Source: Euperipatoides rowelli (Eukaryota > Onychophora > Udeonychophora > Euonychophora > Peripatopsidae). From it: a DNA stretch of 15,075 bases. The DNA lies in assembly GCA_003024985.2 (NCBI GenBank), contig PXIH01S0000504.1. One strand, written 5' to 3'. The number at the start of each line of letters is the position of its first letter. Position 1 is the first letter of the stretch. The notes under the pieces are model-generated. The model was not told the DNA's origin and searched no databases. It saw only the letters and a list, made by a program, of their open reading frames with translations. Below, piece after piece: positions 1 to 7,336 of the stretch. Made by a program: the position numbers and the translations under genes.

Positions 1-248
1 TCATTATATTCTTCATTCTAAAAATCTATTTTATACCTGAATGATCATGTAATTGTTCCAAAATTTCAATTCCAGATGATTGGCCGTGTAAGACCTACTG
101 TATATACCGGTACTGTATATTATGCTGTATAACAGTATAATAGAGATCAGAAAATTCATCATAATTCAGTTATTTCTTGATCGATTGTGACAAATAGTAG
201 CTTGTTTTGTAACTAAATAATTGCTTTAAAACATGAAATAATTTTAGA

Positions 249-402
249 ACGAGTTTAACTCGTATATTTTAGTACAGAATTTTTTAAGTGTGAAAACGAG
301 CTCAGCTCGTTTTAAGTCTAGGATGGGAAAACTAATAACACAAGCTGAGCTTGTTTTAAATCTATAATGGGAAAACTAATAACACGAGCTCAGCTCGTGT
401 TA
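249..402. repeat. Four short palindromes, three in a 44-bp tandem repeat
   Basis: Perfect 15-nt palindromes with one central base lie at 249-263, 296-310, 340-354 and 384-398. Their left arms read ACGAGTT, ACGAGCT, ACAAGCT and ACGAGCT, and each right arm is the exact complement. The last three are parts of a 44-bp tandem unit (296-339, 340-383, then a partial unit from 384), with a shared spacer containing ATGGGAAAACTAATAAC. The first palindrome is 47 bp upstream and lacks the spacer match. In the last copy the perfect pairing extends to 380-402 (11-bp arms), and in the second to 293-313. Function is unknown. It could be a minisatellite, a cluster of dimer-binding sites or a transposon end. 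Confidence 0.85.
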
Positions 403-876
403 AGACCGGAAAGTGTTAACAAATAAAAACAAAATATATAACATCAAATTGATTTGTATGTTCTGAAGTGCAATTTCATTAGAATAAAATCAATGTTTAA
501 ATCATCGATTACTTTCCATAATCCTGGGTACAGTAATAATAATCACATTATAATAAGCAGAAGTTAGTAAAGTCATTTGGAGGTAAAGCACTTTACTCAT
601 TTTTTTTTTTTGTAGATGTGTAGTAGTTATAGTTACAACCTGACAGTCACTAACTTGTTTGTTTAAAATATATGTCGTGTATATTATAGTTGGATTAATG
701 AGGATGAACAAACTGGTTAAGTTAATTCCAAAAAAAAGCTTAACTCATAAATGGGCTAATTAATTAATTTTTTTTTAGAAAAGTGATATTGCTAAGTTTT
801 TGCGTGTCATTTTTTATTTATGTAATTTTTTAATAGTAGAGGTCTTTGTCTATTTTATCCCTTTTGTCCAGCAATT
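403..876. other. A+T-rich non-coding stretch
   Basis: I see no gene here. The stretch is rich in A and T runs (for example a T run near 600 and T-rich sequence near 770). A minus-strand open frame at 502-711 has no recognisable motif and a low-complexity composition, so I treat it as chance. The stretch ends in T-rich sequence next to the tetranucleotide array. Confidence 0.6.
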
Positions 877-1985
877 CTGTTAGTTAGCTGGCTAGCTAGC
901 CAGTTAGTTGGCTAGCTAATAAGTTTGTTAGTTGGCTAGCCAGCCAACTAAATAGCTAGACAGCCAGCCAACTAACTAGCTAGCCAGCCAACTAAATAGC
1001 TAGATAGCCAACTAACTAACTAGCTAGCCAACTAACAAACTTAATAGCTATCCAACTAATTACCCAATTAACTAACTAGCTAGTTATTTGGCTGACTGGC
1101 TAGATAGCTAGTTAGTAGGCTAGATAGCTAGTTGGCTGGCTAGCTAATTAGTTAGCTGACTAACTAGCTAGCTAGCTGGTTAGTTGGCTGGTTAACTAGT
1201 TAGTTGTCTGGTTAACTAGTTGTTTGGCTAGCTAGTTAGTTAATTGGATGGCTAGCTAACTAGCCAGCCAACTAAGAAACTAGCTAGCCAGCCAGCCAAC
1301 TAACTATCTAGTTAGTCGGCCAACTAACTAGCCAGTTAGTTAGTTGGCTAGCTAGCTACTAGCTAGCCAGTCAGCTAACAAACTAAGTAGATAGCTTACC
1401 AGCCAACTAGATAGCCATCTACAAACTAACTAGCTAGTCGGCCAACTAGCTAACTGGTATAGCTAGCTAGTCGGACAACTAGATAATACAGGTAGCTAGC
1501 TAGCCGGCCAACTAGCTCTTTAGCTGGCCAGCTATGATAGCATAGATAGATATTTTCCTAGCTAGCCATCCACTAAGCTAACTAACTAGCTATCCAACCA
1601 ACTAATTGGCTAGCCAACTAGCTACCTGGCTATTTAGTAACCAACCAACTGGTTGTTGGCTAGCTGGCCAACCAGCTATTTTGCCATCCAGCTATCTATT
1701 AAACATAGTTAGCTTGCCAACAAGCTCACCAAATAGATAATGTAGCTAGATCACTAGCCGCTTTAGTTAGCTAGCTAGCCAACTAAATAGTTAGCCGGTA
1801 TAGTTATCTATCCAACCAGCTAGCTAGCTGGTATAGTTAGATGGACATAGATGTTATACCATTTCAGGTAATAGCTGGCCAGCCGGTCAGCTTGTAGCTC
1901 GCTAATAGAAAAGCCAGCTGTCTCACTTGCAACCCACAATGAAATAACCATGTTACCAGCTACTAGCTAGACAGCTAGTAAGATT
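877..1985. repeat. Degenerate (TAGC)n-type tetranucleotide array, about 1.1 kb
   Basis: From 877 the sequence parses into tetramers such as TAGC, TAGT, TAAC, CAGC, CAAC and TGGC. Almost all fit the pattern pyrimidine-purine-purine-pyrimidine. The 4-bp register is unbroken to about 1356 (about 120 units), then slips at about 1357-1359 (a 3-base unit) and again near 1420. It becomes more eroded from about 1530 and fades by about 1985. TAGC repeats are self-complementary, so the array is rich in GCTAGC palindromes. CA-rich blocks (CAGC-CAAC-TAAC, e.g. 941-1080) alternate with TG-rich blocks (TAGT-TGGC, e.g. 1081-1256), which are reverse complements of the same words. One perfect stem-loop is 928-937/942-951. 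No coding potential was seen. Confidence 0.9.
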
Positions 1986-2640
1986 AATTTTCAATTCATG
2001 ATCAAATAAACTTTTCTATATTTTTTTTTTCAAAAGTATTAATTGGTGAGTGATAGATGTGTTCAAACTAGCAACCTAGTAAAAAAATGTTTCTACTTGT
2101 GTTTAGTTTTTTAAAAAATGCATAGTAATTGTGAATAGTAGCTAGAAAAATTTATTTGAAAATTGTAGTTCTAGTAGAAATCAGTACAAAGTAAAATTTA
2201 GATTAAATGTTTCATTCATTTATTTAATAAAAGATTTGTAATGCAATCCTTTTTTTTTCTTTTTAAGCTCATGAAGAGTCTTGGCCTGTAAAAACTATCT
2301 TCTCATGGAAGGGGTATCCACAATGTTGATGAAAATGAGCTTCAAGAGCTCTCAACTAACTCGTAACAGTTTCTATTGAACTATTGAGACGAGGTGAGAT
2401 TTTCTGAAGTACACTACTACTAATTCTTAACAGCAAAGAAATACAGTATCAAGATCTAGTCCTATGTCTGAACGCAGTATTTAGTAGTTCACATTACTAG
2501 GAGGAGTCATATATGAACAAGGGTTTTATGCTGTACCATGTGACCTTGTTGACCACTTACATATAGAAATAAAATGATGGCAGAAGTTCTCAATTAAAGG
2601 GGAGTTATTGCTCACAATTTTTTTTTATCTTATTTGTAAA
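1986..2640. other. A+T-rich non-coding stretch
   Basis: No gene or recognisable repeat was found. There are several T and A runs, such as those near 2018 and 2250. The part from about 2270 to 2600 is less A+T-biased and could be unique sequence, but all frames carry stops and no motif is visible. Confidence 0.5.
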
Positions 2641-2649
2641 ATTAATTGA

Positions 2650-3630
2650 TTATAATAAATATTCATGTTTTTTTAATTAGCTTTTTTAAGCTGATTGCTA
2701 AATTGATAATTGGTTTTATTGACTTTGATCAGCTATAAAATATCTATGATGTCATCAGGGGAATCACATGATAATCTAAATAGAATTATATGCCTCAAGT
2801 AAATTATGTTGTTAAAAAAATCTAGATATAAATGTTGCAGATGTTAATAAGCTTAGTTGATAAACTTGATTGTTTAAACTTGTTCTTTTCTCAACCTGAT
2901 ATCATGAAGTTAATTTTGTTATAGAACAAAAATCAACAGGTTATCCAAGGATTATCTTTACAATAATTTAACATAACTCATGAACCAAAAGTCGTATCCA
3001 CAAACCATTTGCCTATATTTATTAATTCAAAAAGTTTTGTTGTTATTCAATAGATGGCACCACAGAGCATTTTTAATGTACATTAAATGGTGTCTATACA
3101 AGAAAAAGCACAAAAATCTTCAGTAACTGGCCAATGCAAACGAACAACGTATGGGAAAGAACTGCCAAGTGTACTTAGGATCCATGCATGAATGAATAAT
3201 TTAAAGAGATTGGAAGTTTATTGCTGGCTAAAGGTCAAGGTCATCTTCAATATCATCCTACACTGTGGATCATTTTGACGTATCTAACGGAAGTCGATAA
3301 GGAATGCTGCACACCAGCTACAGTTACCAAAGTCGCTGGACACCAAGCTATTCACCAAAGGATATGCTGCCCAACATATGGGATAAAATTGACTTTGGTC
3401 TTGATATGCTGCTTGTAACAAAAGGGGCACATGTAGAGATTTACTAATAACATAAAATTTTGATAAATTAATTGTAGCAAACGATTTGTGGATATGACTT
3501 AGGGTTCATGAGTTATGTTAAATCGTTATCTTAAGGTAATTCTCAGATAGCATGTATAATCCAAATGAAGACTTTAGATAGCTGACTTATAATAACTAAA
3601 TTAAAAATAACATGAATATTTTATTCAGTA
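2650..3630. mobile_element. Foldback-like element or inverted duplication with diverged arms
   Basis: Two stretches are inverted copies of each other. The inner arms are about 2945-3060 and 3440-3545; they include a perfect 19-bp match (2968-2986 against 3503-3521) followed by near-matching AAGTCGTATCCACAAA. The outer arms are about 2650-2720 and 3560-3630; they include AATAAATATTCATGTT at 2654-2669 against its complement at 3609-3625 with one indel. The left arm is about 210 bp longer between these blocks, so it gained an insert or the right arm lost one. The 380-bp centre (3060-3440) holds a perfect 16-nt palindrome at 3072-3087 and no recognised gene. I could not identify a target duplication. 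It may be an old DNA transposon with long inverted ends or a local inverted duplication. Confidence 0.6.
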
Positions 3631-5263
3631 AGTTTAAGAATATATTTTTTTTAAATGTTTCCCCCATTACAGAGGAAAATGAACCAAAATTATTTACAAT
3701 ACATAGTCTTTCCTTCTTCCTCGTACAAACTGCAACTACTTTGTGAGTTTCTGGGACCAGTCCAAGTTTTTACCTATAACAGACTAGAGCAAATAATACC
3801 CTAGACCTGAATCTCTCCAGAAAGAAATGATTCAGTGTTTTGGGCTGAACCTGAGAGTTGCGCACCTGCACCTTTCAGTATACAGTATGTCTTGTTCCCC
3901 ATGACCACAGCTCCCAGACAATTTATTTTTTGTTACATTAATTTCCTCCTTTAAAGCATATTTATAGTTCTTGATAGCATAAGAGTTGCAACATTTGGTA
4001 ACTCTAGCAAAATCACTATTTTAGATCAGTTAAAAATTGACTCATACTAGCCACTTGAAATAATATAATATTTCATCAATTTTTTTAAACTATAGACCAT
4101 CATTGAACTATAAATTGAACTGAACTGCCTAAATAATAATAATAAAAAATAAAATAAAAAATACCCAGAAGAGATCTGAGAAACAATACATTCATATTTG
4201 TTCACTGTTGTACATTTCTCTGAACTTTTTTTTAATGGAATGATTGCGTTTCTTTTTTTTTTATGATTGCTTTTTTTTTTATGCAAACATTATACGTTAA
4301 GTTATTCTGATTTTTCAGTTTATTTCAAAAATCTACTTTTTATTCATTTAGCAATTTACTTTGTCTAAATTGAATATTGTGTAGTTTTTTTTTTATAAAT
4401 ATGAATTGTATTTTTTAGTTTTTAACTTTTGTAATCTCAATTTTTTTCATATAATTATTTATTGTTTTCTAAGTTTTGTAATGCATTATTTTTAATTTTT
4501 TATAGTTTATTGTGGTATACAAACCATTTAGATTTGAACTTTTATGTTATAGTCAGAACAAGTCGTTATATTGATTCTTCTGGGCTTCCCAAAGGAGAAA
4601 AAAAAAAAAATGACCCAGAAATATTTTTACTCTTCAAATAATGAATGCCAGAACAAAAAAAAAAAATCTGAAATGCAGCTATGTTGCAGGATGTTAAAAA
4701 AATGAGAATTTTTTTTTACTTATATTTGTAAAGTGTTATTTAAAAAAAAAAGTTTAATTTTATAAAAATATATGTATTTATTACTTTATGAATTTAATGG
4801 CTATTTAAATTAATGTTGAAATAAAAATTATTTGAAAATAAAATTAACTGTAATTTCTTTTAATATTCTGTGATGATATTGCTCAAAGGATATTTCTGAG
4901 TCTGAAAAGAAATGACATAATTTTGTATTTGTTTTATTACGTACGTGGGATCTGGAGAAGCACCATATTGGTGAAGATCCCTAGAATAAAAATAAAAAAA
5001 TTAATGGTGGCGAAATACAGTTCTTCTAAAATATTTAAAATAAAGAAGAAAAAAAAAACAGACAAGGAAACAAGCAAGTTTTTTTTAAAGTACGTACGAA
5101 TAAGTTTGAAACAACATATAATTCAGATGAGAAAATTAATTTATACAATAAATCCAAAAGGGAAGTGTCAAAACTTCTATTTTTAAAATTGTATGTTCAA
5201 TCACTTTTCAGAAAACCATTCGATAGAAATATACAAAAAAAAAATCTTAAGTACCATATTATG
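3631..5263. other. A+T-rich non-coding region
   Basis: This 1.6-kb stretch is dominated by A and T runs, above all at 4040-5240. The part at about 3690-3925 is less A+T-rich and could be unique sequence such as an exon or UTR. On the minus strand it contains a short open run reading GKNLDWSQKLTK then, after one stop, LQFVRGRRKDYVL, which I do not recognise. Open frames at 4047-4286 (minus) and 4923-5186 (plus) are Lys/Phe-rich products of homopolymer runs and look spurious. The octamer-like word TACGTACG occurs at about 4939 and 5092. Confidence 0.5.
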
Positions 5264-5292
5264 ATATACACAGTAGCCTATACTGTGTATAT
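5264..5292. repeat. Perfect 12-bp stem-loop
   Basis: ATATACACAGTA at 5264-5275 is followed by the 5-nt loop GCCTA and then its exact complement TACTGTGTATAT at 5281-5292. Flanking ACCATATTATG and TATGGT partly extend the inverted symmetry. Function is unknown. Confidence 0.8.
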
Positions 5293-5647
5293 TATGGTAA
5301 AGTAAGTACACCCATCGCAAAATGTAGGCATTTAGTGAAAAAATATATACCTATATGGTTAGTAAATGTATTTAATATCTAGATTTACAGTATCTATAGT
5401 ATACAAACTACACATAATAAATTGCATTTGTTAAATTGGAATTGCATTATTGGAAAAAATAAAATTACTGTTTCATAGCATACAAAAGAATTGTCATGTT
5501 GATAATTTCAAATTGATTGATTTTTTTATATACTGTGGTAAACTGGATGTTTCAGTGTTGTAACAATAATTTCAATCCTTGTGTTAAAATTGCTATACTG
5601 AATTCTATCTAAACCCTCATATGTAGGATGTTGATTCTAAATCAATA
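5293..5647. other. A+T-rich non-coding stretch
   Basis: Nothing is recognisable here. The stretch is A+T-rich, with scattered TACTG/CAGTA words similar to those in the hairpin just upstream. Confidence 0.45.
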
Positions 5648-5703
5648 TCTCTCTCTCTCTCTCCCTACCTTTCTTCCCCTCCTCTCTCTCCCCCTCCCTA
5701 TCT
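5648..5703. repeat. CT microsatellite and polypyrimidine tract
   Basis: A pure CT run of about eight units (5649-5663) is followed by imperfect C/T-rich sequence to about 5703. Within it, nearly every plus-strand base is a pyrimidine. Confidence 0.9.
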
Positions 5704-5939
5704 TGGAAAGTATATCTATATAAAGGAATTCAGGTTGGCAGGCTATGTAACTTTGATTTTACATGCATAAGGATAACAAAAGTGATATTAATGTTGCTGG
5801 GGATCATCTACTTATGCCAAGTCAATATTTCCTGGATGGTCGAAGAAATTCTGCTTGGTTCTTCCCCATTCTAGACAGTTATTTATACTGTATTATGTAG
5901 AAGCAAGCCTGTTTTTTTTTTGTTTTTTTTGCTTTGCAG
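5704..5939. other. Non-coding stretch ending in a polypyrimidine tract
   Basis: No gene is seen. The last 30 bases (about 5909-5939) are almost pure pyrimidine and end in TTTGCAG, which fits a eukaryotic 3' splice site. Confidence 0.4.
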
Positions 5940-6031
5940 TTCTTATAACTTCTGCTGGCTTGCTACAATTGCTCATTGGTCCAGAGGATTGTAGGATGCT
6001 GGGCTCTGGCAAATCAAGTTTCTTCATGAAG
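5940..6031 (+). other. Possible internal exon, 92 nt
   Basis: A long T-rich tract ending in TTTGCAG (5931-5939) immediately precedes this segment, and the segment ends in ATGAAG followed by GTGTGT, a good match to a 5' splice site. Between them one frame is open for 30 codons (5942-6031), reading LITSAGLL to GSGKSSFFMK; the other two plus frames contain stops. Base composition is less A+T-biased than the surroundings. I do not recognise the peptide, and a 30-codon open frame is weak evidence on its own. If real, it would be an exon of a host gene with introns on both sides. It could equally be chance. Confidence 0.2.
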
Positions 6032-6343
6032 GTGTGTGGGAGAATGACCCTTTACTCAGCTAACCAGAATAGGATAGGAGTCTTATGTTAGTGGTTGTGT
6101 CTATTATGATGTGGGGCAGGCTGAATCCAAAGTAACTTCCTGGCTGGTTCTGCTAGTAATGTTTTGTGAATATTTTTATCCTTAGTGTTTTTTTGGATGC
6201 ATATTAGAATGTCCACATTATATAAAGTTCTTTTCCAGGCTGAATGATGTCAATTAGCCCTGGTAAATGTATATCTATGTTTATATTATCTAGCACTGCC
6301 AACATTTAGATTTAGTGTAGCTCTGCATAACACATTATTATTC
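6032..6343. other. Non-coding stretch, nothing recognised
   Basis: Mixed-composition DNA without a supported gene, RNA or repeat. The open frame from the upstream candidate exon runs on to 6091 without any motif. Confidence 0.4.
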
Positions 6344-6375
6344 ATGTTTAGTTTACTAAGTAGTAAACTAAACAT
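6344..6375. repeat. Near-perfect 32-nt palindrome
   Basis: A perfect 15-bp stem (ATGTTTAGTTTACTA at 6344-6358 and its complement at 6361-6375) encloses only the two bases AG. Confidence 0.9.
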
Positions 6376-6412
6376 TCTCATATAATGTATTTGATGAATA
6401 AAGAATAGAGGG

Positions 6413-6492
6413 ATGTTGCAGACAACTTAATAGTTATAAAGATTTAGCTGAACTGTATAGCTAGCAATAGGAAATGAGTTTGTCTGCAACAT
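6413..6492. repeat. 80-bp unit with perfect 13-bp inverted ends
   Basis: ATGTTGCAGACAA at 6413-6425 is repeated as its exact complement TTGTCTGCAACAT at 6480-6492, with 54 bases between. No target duplication is visible next to the ends. It may be a very short non-autonomous transposon or the footprint of a local inversion. Confidence 0.6.
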
Positions 6493-6710
6493 GACTTTTT
6501 GGTTTCAGGAAGATAAAAAAATTAATTTATTGATTAGGCTTATTAATGATAGGAATCACCTCATACATATCGAGTGTCCTGCATTCAGTGTGATACACAT
6601 TCAGGCAAAATTTCACGACCTCACACAGTTGTAAAAAAAAAAACACGCTATTTTTATTTTAAAAAGATTTGCTATTTTATTTAATCATATTTTTTAAATT
6701 AAGAATAAAT

Positions 6711-6910
6711 TACTGTGATGCTGGAGAACAGAAAATTTTCTCTATGATTAGGAAAAACAAAACCCTTTTCAGAAGTTCTTTAAAAGGTGTTGGAACATTA
6801 GCATCATGTATTACAATTAAATTGGCGAATGCAGAACCATGCTATAAATTTGAACCAGCCAAAGAATTCATTTAAAAAAGCCACAATGGCATAGAAACAT
6901 CAACAGTGTT
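6711..6910 (+). pseudogene. hAT transposase C-terminal fragment
   Basis: The translated frame starting at TGT 6714 reads CDAGEQKIFSMIRKNKT, then after about 20 residues IKLANAEPCYKFEPAKEFI, ending in a stop at 6873-6875. This resembles the C-terminal dimerisation (hATC) domain of hAT-family transposases, where a conserved SNA-x-x-E-R-x-F-S block is followed by a run of basic residues and a conserved hydrophobic segment. Here the first block has decayed to DAGEQKIFS. A one-base shift at the stop gives KKATMA and then, after another stop, KHQQ, so the fragment probably continues out of frame to about 6910. The DDE catalytic part and BED finger are absent on either side. hAT transposases cut and paste DNA; this remnant cannot. 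Family assignment is from motif memory only. Confidence 0.6.
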
Positions 6911-7110
6911 TATGTTGTTATAGCACTATAAATCTAAGCTGTATTTTTTTTTTTAAAATAAATTTTGTATCTTTGTTTAGTAACGAATTAAAAATAGTAC
7001 TATCGTTATTATGTCACATAAATTGATATTGTACACAAAAAAAAAAACTTTTGTAAGAGCAAGTCTGCAAAAATATTGCCATAGAGTAGTTTTTAAGAAG
7101 GCTTTGCCTC

Positions 7111-7138
7111 ATTAAATCCTCTCAGGAGAGGATTTAAT
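7111..7138. repeat. Perfect 13-bp stem with 2-nt loop
   Basis: ATTAAATCCTCTC (7111-7123) and its exact complement (7126-7138) are separated by AG. It is not followed by a T run of the kind that ends bacterial transcripts, and the window is eukaryotic, so I do not read it as a terminator. Confidence 0.9.
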
Positions 7139-7160
7139 AATACCGGTCCACCCTTGGACT

Positions 7161-7171
7161 GGGGGGGGGGG
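7161..7171. repeat. G11 homopolymer
   Basis: Eleven consecutive G on the plus strand lie in A+T-rich DNA, followed by TTAGGGTAGG. Confidence 0.95.
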
Positions 7172-7312
7172 TTAGGGTAGGATAAAAGTTGCGAGTGTAA
7201 AAAAATAAAAAAAGCCTTTATTGTCTAATTTCAAATTTAATATTAATCTACCGTAGTTGGAATTAGGGTTCTAATTTCAGGTTTAGTTTAAACTAGGCTA
7301 CAGTACACTAGG

Positions 7313-7336
7313 TACATTAAAGAAGACTTTAATGTA
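7313..7336. repeat. 10-bp hairpin at the LINE 5' truncation point
   Basis: TACATTAAAG (7313-7322), loop AAGA, and exact complement CTTTAATGTA (7327-7336). The right arm lies within the LINE coding sequence (codons for DFNV); the left arm lies at or just outside the truncation point. Confidence 0.8.

Noticed and set aside
96-130. Direct repeat TACTGTATAT at 96-105 and 111-120
   Set aside because: Short and A+T-rich. Similar words recur across the window, so I cannot support a function.
502-711. Minus-strand open frame of 69 codons
   Set aside because: Low-complexity A+T-rich sequence, no recognisable motif, and a length expected by chance.
877-1985. CRISPR array interpretation of the repetitive region
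   Set aside because: No constant repeat alternates with unique spacers; the whole region is one degenerate 4-bp repeat in a eukaryotic setting.
4047-4286. Minus-strand open frame of 79 codons
   Set aside because: Built from A and T runs (Lys/Phe/Leu stretches); no motif or gene context.
4923-5186. Lys-rich plus-strand open frame of 87 codons
   Set aside because: Composition comes from A runs; no domain is recognisable and no promoter or splice evidence is seen.
7111-7138. Rho-independent terminator
   Set aside because: No T run follows the stem and the surroundings are eukaryotic transposon DNA.
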